A stretch of 64,000 nt of DNA from Undaria pinnatifida (lineage: Eukaryota; Sar; Phaeophyceae; Laminariales; Alariaceae), in the NCBI GenBank assembly GCA_012845835.1, contig JABAKD010000011.1, positions 312,501 to 376,500 of the forward strand. Reading direction: 5' to 3'. Numbering within the stretch: position 1 is the stretch's first letter; each line of letters opens with the position of its first letter. Below are positions 45,101 through 57,335 of the stretch, piece after piece. A program made the position numbers and the translations under genes. The notes beneath the pieces were generated by a model. That model worked only from the letters and a program-made list of their open reading frames with translations. It did not search any database and had not been told where the DNA came from.

Positions 45101-48100
45101 GTATACATACAGGTGTTTTGCGGACGGGAGTGATATTTTTTACAGAGAAACTACACACCAAGAGGCGTCTGTGATTTTTATCTGTGTCATCGTTGTTGCA
45201 GCATTAGCAGTACTATTATGTCTGCCTTCCGATATTTCAATGTGCAGCGTATAGTACGTGTGTCAATCGCAAATAATTGACGAAGAAATAGCAGTACACA
45301 AAAAAAGAATATGCTTAGTAACGCAGCTTGCAAAGATGAGTATCGACCCTAAATTTGTCGAGGTCGCAGCTGACGTTGTTAGAATAATGCTATAAAATAA
45401 CGACATCCCCAACCAAATTTGACGAACAAAAACCATCCCAAAACCAAAAAAAAAAAGCCAAAAAACGCCCCTGCACATCTCATTCGTCAAACAGCGACTG
45501 AGCCCCCCTCTTCTGCAGCGGTATTATCATTTTACGTTTTACGAAACGTGTGAATGTGCTAAATTTTTCGGAACAGCATCCCGCACTTTCATGGCCACAT
45601 TACTTGGTCGCACTAGATGCACATATTTTTTTTGCTCATCCCCATCTACTTTCTTCGTTCTCCTTTCTCCTTTCTCCCTCCCTAGGCCTAACTCAGATCA
45701 GGGGTCAATATAAGCAGGTTCGGCCCCCCCCCCCCTCCCCCCCCGCCACTACACGGTGTACGCGCCTTCGTTTTTTATCGCAAGAAGACCGCTTCAGCCT
45801 AATATTTCCTCGCCGACTCGCATCGAATATAGTCTACTCACCCACGCTGGTGTTAATAGACGCTCGATTCTTTCCATTTATGTTGTAAATACTCTCAAAA
45901 GTCTACTACATACAGGTGTGGGTGTGATGCGGCACGACTTCACGCCACAACTCCTGGAAAGCCTTTTTTCCGACAAATTTACTTGGAGCTAGTATACGCA
46001 AGGATTTGGGGGCCCTAAAGCGGTCAAGTGTTGAGGAATTGGTGGGCTATTAGTCCGTTTGACCACTTGCAAAAGGTTAACCAATAGCTTACCTTACCCA
46101 AACTAAGCCTTATTACATAATGCTTTCCCCCCCTGAAACGGCGGGATAGCAGGTCGGCCGGATCTACGGGCCGCGGACCTGTCAATATCCAAGCGGTTTC
46201 ATTTCCTGGGGATACCGGGCGGAGGGTATTTTTCAAGTTCGACATGGGGGGAAAGCCTGATAAAGTTTACTGGTATTAGTATTGTGGATGGTGGGATTCG
46301 AACCCACGACCCCAAAAACCCATGGTCCTGCCGACGACGCCATTTGTTTAGGAATTGGTGGGGTATTAATCCGTTTGACCACTTGCAAAAGGTTAACCAA
46401 TAGCTTACCCAAACTAAGCATTATAACATAAGTCATCACCTAGCTATGCATATATATATTAGTGAGACTAATATCATACCATGTAGTTAGTTGATTTACG
46501 GAGGTGCCGACTATCCGACTCATCGTGTTTCCATACTTGCAGGAAGGACTGTTCAATGCGTTGTGCGCCGCTTTCTGTATTTTGGGCGTGCCGAAGGGCT
46601 GGTTTGGCTCGCTTCCCTCGCCTGGCTTTTGGTCGGCACGTCGGCTGGCCATCAGCTTGCTTCGGCAGCAGACTTGCCGACTAAAAATTTCACAAATAGT
46701 TGGCTAACAGCGCGTCCCGATTAGTTTTTTAGTAATGAAATCCTGCCGAATCACAGCTCTACGACAGCTCCGATCCACGTGGGACTCGATCCCGAAAACT
46801 AACGCTATTAATGGAGGCACACGACGGTAACCGCTACACAACCGGGGCGACATTATCCCAGCTTGTTCGATTGTTGTTGTTAATACCTTCATATCTGGTA
46901 CTAGACTATGGCCTTATTGTTAAGAAATTATAGTTCGCGGGGGGGGGGGGGGGTGGGGGGGGGGCGTGCAAGGGGGAGGGGGGAATGTCTAGAAGGTACT
47001 GGTCCGTTTGGCCACTGGTAATTGGTTAACCAATTACCAGTACCCAAAGTAAGGCTTATACGGGTGGCTACTTGTAACACCCCCCCCCCCTGGACCAGCG
47101 GGGTAGCAAGTCGGCCGGATATACATACGGGCGGACGTGCCAATCAATATCCACGCGGTTCCTATTCCTGGGGATGCCTGTGATAGGACTACTCTTCAGT
47201 GAGAAGACTACTCTTCAGGGAAAAGACTACTCTTCAGTGAGAAGACCACTCTTCAGTGAGAAGACTATTCTTCAGGGAGAAGACTATTCTTCAAGCTCGA
47301 CATGGGGGGAAGAAAGCCGTAAAAGTTTAGTACTGATGGATGGTGAGCTTCGAGCCCCTACCCACGACCCAGAAACCCACGGTCTGCCGACGACGCCATG
47401 TGTTAACCAAGGAAAAGGTATTGTCAATATAGACTAGTCCGTTTGACCACTGGTAAAGGTTATAAGGTTAACCACTATTATAGTGAGCTGCCCAGGTATC
47501 CGGCCTACCCTGCTATCTCGGCGGTCCAGAGGGGGAGGGCGTTTCATGGCTTCGTTTCGGCAGGCAATTGTTTAGCCATTCACCAGTGGTCGAACGGACT
47601 AGCACCTTCTAAATATTATACCAGGTAGTTCCTTCACATGTTACGAGTACTACTTTACTTTGCTGCTGCTATTATTACTCTTTGACGCAGGTGCCGATAC
47701 AATCAGCCGTGGTTTGTAACATGCGAAGCGTGATCATTATATAGAACACAACAATTCGTGTTATCATTAACGAGCTGGATGTATGTGGCCTCGAATATTT
47801 AATTCAACAATAAACGGGTCCCGCCAACCGTACTCTATGCCTGGTACACGGGGTATGCTGCTACAAAACATACAACAGTCAATCCATGCATTATATCTGC
47901 TATTATGATATTAATTACGAAGTGTTTCCTTGCTCGTAGCCGTTGCCTTTCCGCCCACTCTTGTTAAAATTGCTACGTACGTTACACGAGTTGTTCACCA
48001 GGCATTGTATGTAGTCACAACAATCCCTTTGGGACTGGAAAGGAGAAACAAAAAAGTCGGAACAACAGAAAATTACTGTTGTGGTTAGTATAATAATAGT

Positions 48101-51100
48101 GTTGTACCAGGTATGACCATCCGGCAATGATATCTAGATGTGCAGCATGCATGATGAGCTTTCAGCCTTAATGATTGTCAGAAAAGTACAGGAGGAGCAA
48201 AACCAAGGGAAACACATGACGCCTAAAACAGGAAAGCATGATGCATGTACTGTAATAGATAGAAAGCATGGACTCTACGTTGATTGATGACGATTATGTT
48301 GTAGTCTATATTTTTCATTTTTTGTAATATATGGTTACAGCATAATCGTCGTCCACACAGTCATAGGCACTCTTTTTCTTTTTTTTTGCAGTATTATGTG
48401 TAGAATGATAGCTAGAATGATAGGGGATGGATGTACCCTACGTGCTGAACGACACACGCGAGGCGCGGCATGTTGGTGGTGCTTGTGCTGGTTGTGTTGG
48501 TCGTTCGTTGTACGCTCTGTCCCTAGAGGTTGGAACAGACCGTACATGATATCGTCTACTCGTCGACTGTTAGCTCGCCATACAGTACAGTACAGTACAG
48601 TACAGTACAGTACAGTACAGAGTAGTGTGGCCCCGCCGTCAACAAGACAAAAAAACGCCTCCTCCGCAGAGCTGTATTAAGCAAACCTCCAAACCTTATT
48701 ATTGTGACACCAATTCCTCAACACATCCAATAATTCCTCCACTCAATCTACGTATGTACCGGTATATATTAATGTAGAGATTATTGTCGTGGCGCCCGCC
48801 GCTGAGCACGATTTCTTGGTCCGAATGACTTTTTACTCAATAATATCGGTAGTAGCATTTCTTGGTTCTTGCCGATGTAATAGTGTGCCTAAGTCTTGGT
48901 ATCCCATTTCCTTTCTGTGGCTGTGTTCTGTGCTGCGCTTGGGCCCCCATGACAAAATTCTGCGGCGACTACTTCTAATACACGTGGTACTGTATTAATT
49001 ACTTATTAATAGGGCGACAACTTTCAGGAAACTGAGGAAACTGAGGAAGGTCAGGAAACTGAGGAAGGTCGCTCCGAGCGCGCGCGCGAGCGATCGACGC
49101 ATATGCATACACACATATATAGAGAGAGAGATGCGCCTCGAAGCATATATCATGTCACACCATGGTCGGTCATGTTTCAATAGCTATGATGTTTCGCGCG
49201 ACATATTATACGCTGTGACTATATTGCTCTTCTCGTGTTTAGGTGTAATGCCGCCTGCAAACGTGGCCGGATGGGAAGGACAAAATAGAAATAATGTCAG
49301 AATGGAATGACTTATTTATTGTGTAAGGCAGACGGTTTTTTCATGCAGCAAGAAAGCAAACATTCTTTCCGTCGAACGAATTAATCAGTTTTTTTTCGTC
49401 GCGACAACATGTCGTCGGCACACAACAAAAACATACAAAATGTCGTCGACACCACTTTTCTTTTGTGTGCCAGCATCATCATTCTCACTCATTATTGTGT
49501 GCAGTGAAAGATATAAGGCAGTGAGAGATATAAGGCAGGCACATTCTATCCGTCGAAAATGTTGACCAGCTATTGGCGAGCGGCACAGTAGTGCACCCAA
49601 TAATATGTACCACAGGAAGGATACAAGTCTGGTAGATGTCAATGCGTGAAAAAAGTGATGATAAGATAAAAGTCAAAATGTTAAAACAGCGCAGTGCAAT
49701 CCGGTCGCCCCGGTGGTCTTCTTGTGGTTATCCTCGAATACTACTCGCAGCAGCGTTGGTCCTTGAGTTCGATCCCCACCGTGGTGAGATTTTTATTTTA
49801 TTTGCAAAAAAAGCAAAAAAATGATCAATAAACTGCTGAGAGCGCTTAGCAGAGTGGGTCAGGTACAATTCGATGCGAGTCGACAAGGGAAGAAAATGCT
49901 GGATTACCCTCGCGATAAAAATGATAAAAATGAAGGCGTTATTATACCGTAGTGGGGAGGGGCGAGGGGGGGCCGCTGTGTGATCCCGGATCTGAGTTTC
50001 TACTAGGAAGCAGCGCGAGAGAGTAATGCGAGGATAATAAATGGGATGAAGAAAAAAAAAAAGTGCTGTCCGTGGTCGCCACATACATGGTGTCGCTGGT
50101 TCAACGACCATCTTCGCCACAACAAAAAAGGGTCGTCAGTACAGCAGTGTTGTTTTTGCAACATATCGGCATCACTTACTTGTTAGTGGTATGTATGTTC
50201 GGCAGACATTCTTTCCGTCGGAGTACCTTTTTTTTCGTCAACTTTTCGCGCGAAGCACGCGGTACAATTACTGATGTGAACCATCGTCATGAGTGAGTGT
50301 CGGCTATGTTCCAAGTCTATCCACGCCATGTCAATCACTGTCCGTCGTCAAGCACAAAGAAAGACGTGTGGTCGGTACGATATAGTAGTAACGAAAGCAT
50401 GGTCGTCGCAGCTTCGTCGTCGCCCTCCAAAAATGATTGTCGTCGGCGGTACCTGTATAACGAACGCTTTTTTTGTGTCCACTGGTTGGTATTGGCGTCG
50501 TCAGGCAGACGTAAAAAATGGGGGTTCCATCGATCGATGTCGCAAAACGTATGTACCACTGCTGATGTAAGGATTACTACTAGTGCTGTAGTTTGCCTAA
50601 TGTTAAGGTATGCTATTGGTTACCCTTTGGCAAGTGGTCAAACGGATTAATACCCCACCAATTCCTTAACAAATGGCGTCGTCGGCAGGACCATGGGTTT
50701 TTGGGGTCGTGGGTTCGAATCCCACCATCCACAATACTAATACCAGTAAACTTTTTCAGGCTTTCCCCATCCATGTCGAACTTGAAAAAACTCTCCCCCC
50801 GGTATCCCCAGGAAATGAAACCGCTTGGATATTGACAGGTCCGCGGCCCGTATATCCGGCCGACCTGCTATCCCGCCGTTTCAGGGGGGGGGAGTGTTAT
50901 AAGTAGTTGTAAGGCTTAGTTTGGGGAAGTTATTGGTTAACCTTTTGCATGTGGTCAAACGGACTAATACCCCACCGATTCCTTAACACCAGCATGCAAT
51001 CACTATATTGTACGTTACAATTATCTGCGCGTCGAAACATGCGCGTAGCTTTTCCCAGCCAACCATCTTTATGAACAGCGGGCTTTTTTGGTTGATACTT

Positions 51101-51295
51101 CGTTGGAGATGCTGGAGGGCGGGGGGGGGAGGGGGCTCAGTCGCTGTTTGACCGACGAGATGCAGGGAGGGGCATTTACGTGTTTTGGTTTAGGAGGGTT
51201 TTTGATTCGTCGATGATGGTGATGACGTTATTTTATTAAGCGTCTTATTTTGCGCTGTTGTTTCTTGGTCATGTTTTTGCGATTGATGCACACGT

Positions 51296-51347
<52 letters not shown>

Positions 51348-54300
51348 GCTGTTGTTGTTGTTGTCACAATAACTCGCATAATCAAGCCCGTGGTCACAGG
51401 ACAGGCTCCAGTCACTCTTGTTATAAGTCTTAGTTTGGGTAAGCTATTGGTTAACCTTTTGCAAGTGGTCCAACGGACTAGTACCCCACTAATAACCTTA
51501 ACACTCAGGAGTGGAGGGATACCCCAGGGACAAAGCACGAACCAAAGGTGGTACACGCATATCTGGTATATCATAGCTGACGCAATTCATGCCCCGACGA
51601 ACTGTATGCTGAAAATTGCAATGTCGGATGGCAAATATTATCCCAATAATATTAATAAAGATATGTTTTCCCTTTGGGTCTTCAGAGGAAAAAACATAAT
51701 CGCAAAAACGCAACGATCGCAGCATCAACACTAATACCAAGCGACCCGGGCATTCGCGGCACAGTATCAGACTACGATAATAGATTGAGCACCCGGACTC
51801 AATGCGAAGATTTGCACGACACGTGCGCTGACACGGCGGGGGACCATTTTGTAACAACAACAAAATAAAAAGTTGCAAGGACCATGGCACTGGAACGTAA
51901 CTGTGAAATTAAAGGTGGGGGACACAGAGTGCCCCCTGCAGGTCTGCCAATTGATCAGGTCCTCGGAGAGTACTCACTTTCGTTCCTTCGTAGAGATGTA
52001 GCTTTATTCGTTTCCACCAGAGCCCGGGATAGCTTCTGAGATCGGAGGCGCGTGCCTCCGATCTAATTCCTAACTTCCCCGCATATAAACCGCCAACCTT
52101 ATCATACGAAACCCATCCAAATGATCTTAAATTCGGATACCTACAGGCCTTTCGAGGCCGTATCTTAACACTAGCCCACCCTGATGAGTCGCATATGCAG
52201 AAATATGGGAGATTCGGGGAAACTCCGGTTCTACGAACTAGACCATGAGTCGAAGATGCGGCTCCTCAAACCCCACTCCCACACCTCTAACCGTCTGGCT
52301 ATGGAGCCAGAAACATGCGACAAGACGACTGGGACTTGCATCTGCCCCTAGCCATCCGTCCTGCCGTCGACGCCACATGTGAAATTAAAGGTGGGGGACA
52401 CAGAGTGCCCCCTGCAGGTCTGCCAATTGAGCAGGTCCTCGGAGAGTACTCACTTTCGTTCCTTTGTAGAGATGTAGCTTTATTCGTTTCCACCAGAGCC
52501 CGGGATAGCTTCTGAGATCGGAGGCGCGTGCCTCCGATCTAATTCCTAACTTCCCCGCATATAAACCGCCAACCTTATCATACGAACCCCATCCAAACGA
52601 TCTTAAATTCGGATACCTACAGGCCTTTCGAGGCCGTATCTCAACATAACGACCACAGTAATAGCTCGATCCCTGTATAGTGCGGGTTGAGTAGTGCCGG
52701 TTGCCTGCTACAGTGCCTGTGAAATCGCTTGGCAAAAAATAAATGGGAACAACAAGTAGATGCAGTACATGCGGATTAGTGCCGGTTGTCGTGATAGTGC
52801 TGGTATTTCCCTCTATAGTGCACATACCGCCACTATAGAGGGACCGCTACTGCTATTACTACTAATAATGAGAATCCAACGATACTGGACACCAGGGCGA
52901 AAGTAGGCGTTCAGCTTGTGGTGCGAACCCCCGCAGCCCCCCCCGGAGGGCTGCCGCAAGGGCCCCCGGAGGCCACCCGGAGGCCGTTTTGTATTTCATA
53001 TATATGCGTCAACATACTCAAAATGTGCTTCTGGCCCGCTTGATAAATCGTCTTTTGGACGTGGTGCCGGCTACCCTAGAACTTATGTTATGCTTTTTAC
53101 AAAATAAAACAAGGACCAAATGACGATCAATAAGCATCAGATATACTGTGAGGTACTTGCACAGGAGCCACAGCGTCCCCGGCCTGGTGTGCGTATGGAA
53201 CAGGTCCTCGTTTGTCACTAACCTGCGCGAAGCATTGTTGTAGTAGTAAGAAGAACAGCTTCATTTGTCCAATTCAGTTCTCTAATGGACTCTGATCAAG
53301 CAATCGGGCCTCGCCCTGAACAAAAAAGAAACGGCTCGGCCCAAGCGTCGCCCTGAACTCGAAACAAATCGCTCGGTCCAAGTCCCTTCCTGGATCCGAA
53401 AGAGACTACTCGGGCCAAGCCTCGCCCTGAGCCCTAAAGAAACCCCTTACCCTGTAGCCTACCACGCTACCACCACAGCCAAAAACATCTACTGTATCTC
53501 GTTCCTGTGTTGGTTACTTGTGTGCGCCTCACGGAGGCATCATCGAAAATGATAGCCGCTTCTCGGAGGATGTCATTCCACTTTTCGTGAGATGAGATGA
53601 ACGCCATCCTTCCTGTGTGGCCAAGAGGGTCGTGTCAAGAGCTCAAGGCGCGCCGCCGAAAGACCGTTGCGGGCGGAAGTTTTAATGCTGTTCTGAGCCG
53701 AGAACCCGCGCTCCCACCCGATGTGTGTGTGTGTTCTTCACATTAAACCGTTCTTCTACTCGTCGACATCCAGCACACCCAGTGTCCGTACTGATTCTTC
53801 ATGTACGAGTTGTTTGAGGCCTGCTTCGAGCTGTTAGAGGCCTACTTCGTCCTCAGGCGGAGGAAAACGGCAAAAATCCAATCTAATTCTCAAGGGAAGT
53901 GAAGTAGTGCGCGCAAAAAGAGGAAACCAGCCCCAAATATAGCACCTACGACCAAAATAACACAAAAACAAATTCGCCTACGGTGCAATGGGGCGTTCGT
54001 GGTGCCAGCCGCACCCTGCCTTCGGCGCGTTTGCGGTGAAAAAACGGCATTTACGACGAATTTTAAAGAAAACGTGCGCCCCAGCTCCACATTTGACCGC
54101 CTATTTCACGTCCTGCTCGATGCTTCCACAACAAACTATGGAGCTCCATGAACCATTAAAACGTAAACAAAAAAATGATTGCAAGAATGGCTACCCCTGT
54201 AATCTTGTATGATAATCTAATACTCCAGTATGATCTAATATGATCTAACATGATCTAATATGATCTAATATGATCTAATAGGATCTCATATATATGATCA

Positions 54301-57295
54301 AATAGGATCTTCTACAATCTAATAGGATCTTACATGATCTACAATGATATATCTCGTAATATTATGTGATGTGATCTGCAGTGTAGTATGATCTATTAAA
54401 AATATGATCTAATATGGTATAATATGATATACGCCGATCGCCCCGGTGATCTAGTGGTGAAGCTGTAACAGTGCTAAGGATGGGTTCAGCCGTACGAATC
54501 TATCAAATCTATCGGTACGGACAATTTTAATTTGACAGAGAGACCAACTGCCGAGAGAGCGCTTTATAGCGTGGGTATTGGTACAATGTAATTCGACGCA
54601 AGTCGACGAGGGAGGAAAGGGCTGAAGTCTTCTCGAAATAAAAACGATCGCGCGTACCGTAGTGGGAAGGGGGAAGAATAGCCTGCTTATTAGTGACCCC
54701 GGATATGAGCTACTCGCACGTCTAGGGAGGGAGAAGGACAAAGACAAGGACAAAGACAAAGACAAAGACAAAGACAAAGACAAAGACAAAGACAAAGACA
54801 AAGACAAAGACAAAGACAAAGACAAAGACAAAGACAAAGACAAAGACAAAGACAAAGACAAAGACAAAGACAAAGACAAAGACAAAGACAAAGACAAAGA
54901 CAAAGACAAAGACAAAGACAAAGACAAAGACAAAGACAAAGACAAAGACAAAGACAAAGACAACGACAAAGACAAAGGCAAAGACAAAGACAAACACGAA
55001 CACGAACACGAACACAAACACAAAGACAAAGACAAAAGACAAAAGACAAAGTGCATAGAAAGTAGGTGGGAGAAACAAAAAAACTAGAATGGTGTAATAT
55101 GGTACATACAGTAGCAGGAGCCTGGTACATTGTCGCCCCGGCCCTGGGGTACGAAAAGGGCAGGGACTGCTCTATTGATTGGTTGTATTTTAGGTTGTAT
55201 ATCACTATCTAGTACACACCGCTTATTCACTTACTAAGTGACTATGTGAATAAATGTATAAGCGACTCTAATTGATTAATTAACTACTTCCGAAGTATGT
55301 GATTAAACGACTAAGTGATCTGGTGGATAGTATCCACTAGACTGCTTAACCACTTTCTGAGTGATTGTGCCCACTAGATCACTGGGCCACTGAGTAAGTG
55401 ACTACGTGGTCTAGCAGATTAATGCCATACCCCCAACCAAACCCTGGTACCTTTGGGCTCGTAGCATCAATCCGTCACAGCGGCATTGGTGTTCGTGGCG
55501 AACCCCTTGCTACGCACTGCTCGATGGGAAACCAAAAACCTTCGAGCACGAAAAAAAAAAACATCCCAGTGAGAGTTAACGATCATGCCCTCACTTCAAC
55601 CCGCTCACATCAGGCTCAAGAAACGGACAATCTACCCACCAATGTTATAAGGCTTAGTTTGGGTAAGCTATGGGTTAACCTTTGGCAAGTGGTCAAACGG
55701 ACTAATACCCCACTAAATACCTTAACAAATGGCGTCGTCGACAGACCATGGGTTTTTTGGATCGTGGGTCCGAATCCCACCATCCACAATAATAATAAAC
55801 TTTTTTAGACTTTCCCCGTGTCGAACTTGAAAAAAACTCTAATACCCTCCCCGGGGTATCCCCAGGAAATGAAACTGCTTGGATATTGACAGGTCCGCCC
55901 GTGGATCCGGTCGACCTGGTATCCCGCCGTTTCAGGGGGGAAGAGTATTATAAGGCTTAGTTTGGGTAAGCTACTACTGTATTGTTGGTTAACTTTTTGC
56001 AAGTGGTCAAACGGACTAATACCCCACTAATGCCTTAACACCAAGCAATAGTCACCTAGCAATCAATCACTTGTGTCAAAGCACTATTTGACTATTAATA
56101 AGTGGTCTATCTTGCGGATAGTGCTATATAACCAACAGGCTGGAGAAAACGTGCGAATGATATTTAGTGTCATTGTTTGTTGCTGTCCGACCATAAGCCA
56201 CATGTCATCGTCACCTTCAACGCCGACCACTCATCATAAATATTCACAAAAACATTCACAAAACACAGTTGAACATAAAACACGAAGGATAGATCAGATC
56301 AGATCCCTATTGATGATCTATATATGATCTATAGATGATCTGTGTCTTTTAGGGCAGATAAATCCCTGGCCTATATGATCCGTATGGCCTGAATAGGTAA
56401 CGTTGCAAGGTGGGAGCCGTATGATCTGCGTGACCTAGAACATTTTTCATTCCTGGGTTGGAGCTGTCCTACACAGATCCTGCACAGCATACCATAACCA
56501 CAGCTGTAGCATCTATATGATCTCTATTATCAATATTATCTATAGATCATATATGACATATACGGAGTATGATCTATATGATCTATATGATCTATATGAA
56601 CTTTATGATCTATATGATATGTATGATATGTATGAACTATATGATCTATATGCTCTGTATGATCTAGATCGTCATATGCCCTTTGTGTGAAACGTTCACA
56701 GAAGTATGTGGAAGAAAACGCAATAGGATAGAGGGAGGGAAGGAGTGCCTGCTGTGCTCCCTCGGACCTGAGTTACGACGGCGGAGAGAGTAGCTGAAAA
56801 ACTGCAAAGATAATAGATGGGGTGGGGAAGGGAGGGAAGAGGAGCGCTTGCTGTTTGATGTTTGATATGTCACCCCCGGATTTAAGATACCCAAAAGTCG
56901 GGAGGGGGAGGGGGAGGGGGTAGGAGTTCCTGCTATGTTACCCCGGATCTGAGGTACGACGACGGAGAGAGGTGCTTAAAAACTCCAAAGATAGGAGATG
57001 GGATGGGGAGGGTAGGGGGGAGGAGGGCCTGCTGTTTTGATAAATGTGACCCCGGGTCTGAGGTACGAAAAGTGCGGGAGCTGGAGGAAGAATGCAAAGA
57101 TAATATCGATAGACGCGGTGGAAAACAAATACTTCAAAGTATTAGGTTCCACGTGCATCTTGAACTCTTGATCACGCCGTCGGAAAGAATGCCTAAAAAG
57201 TAATGGCAATACTTCGTATAATAATGTATTATTAGTATAAAAAGGTTGTAATCCATGTGTTATCTACTCACTACTGCTGTCAATTCACGTACGAC

Positions 57296-57335
<40 letters not shown>

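Noticed and set aside
46284-46345. Functional tRNA gene
   Set aside because: T-arm and D-arm-like parts are good, but the 5' acceptor strand is missing and the sequence is part of every T1 element.
52171-52210. Hammerhead ribozyme (ctgatga ... gaaa) in the T2 core
   Set aside because: The two core boxes are 12 nt apart, but stem II cannot form (the closing G would face A), and no matching stem III/cleavage site is upstream. It is also on the strand opposite the element.
54451-55205. Open frames of Lys-Asp, Leu-Ser, Cys-Leu and Phe-Val repeats
   Set aside because: All are frames of the (GACAAA)n microsatellite.
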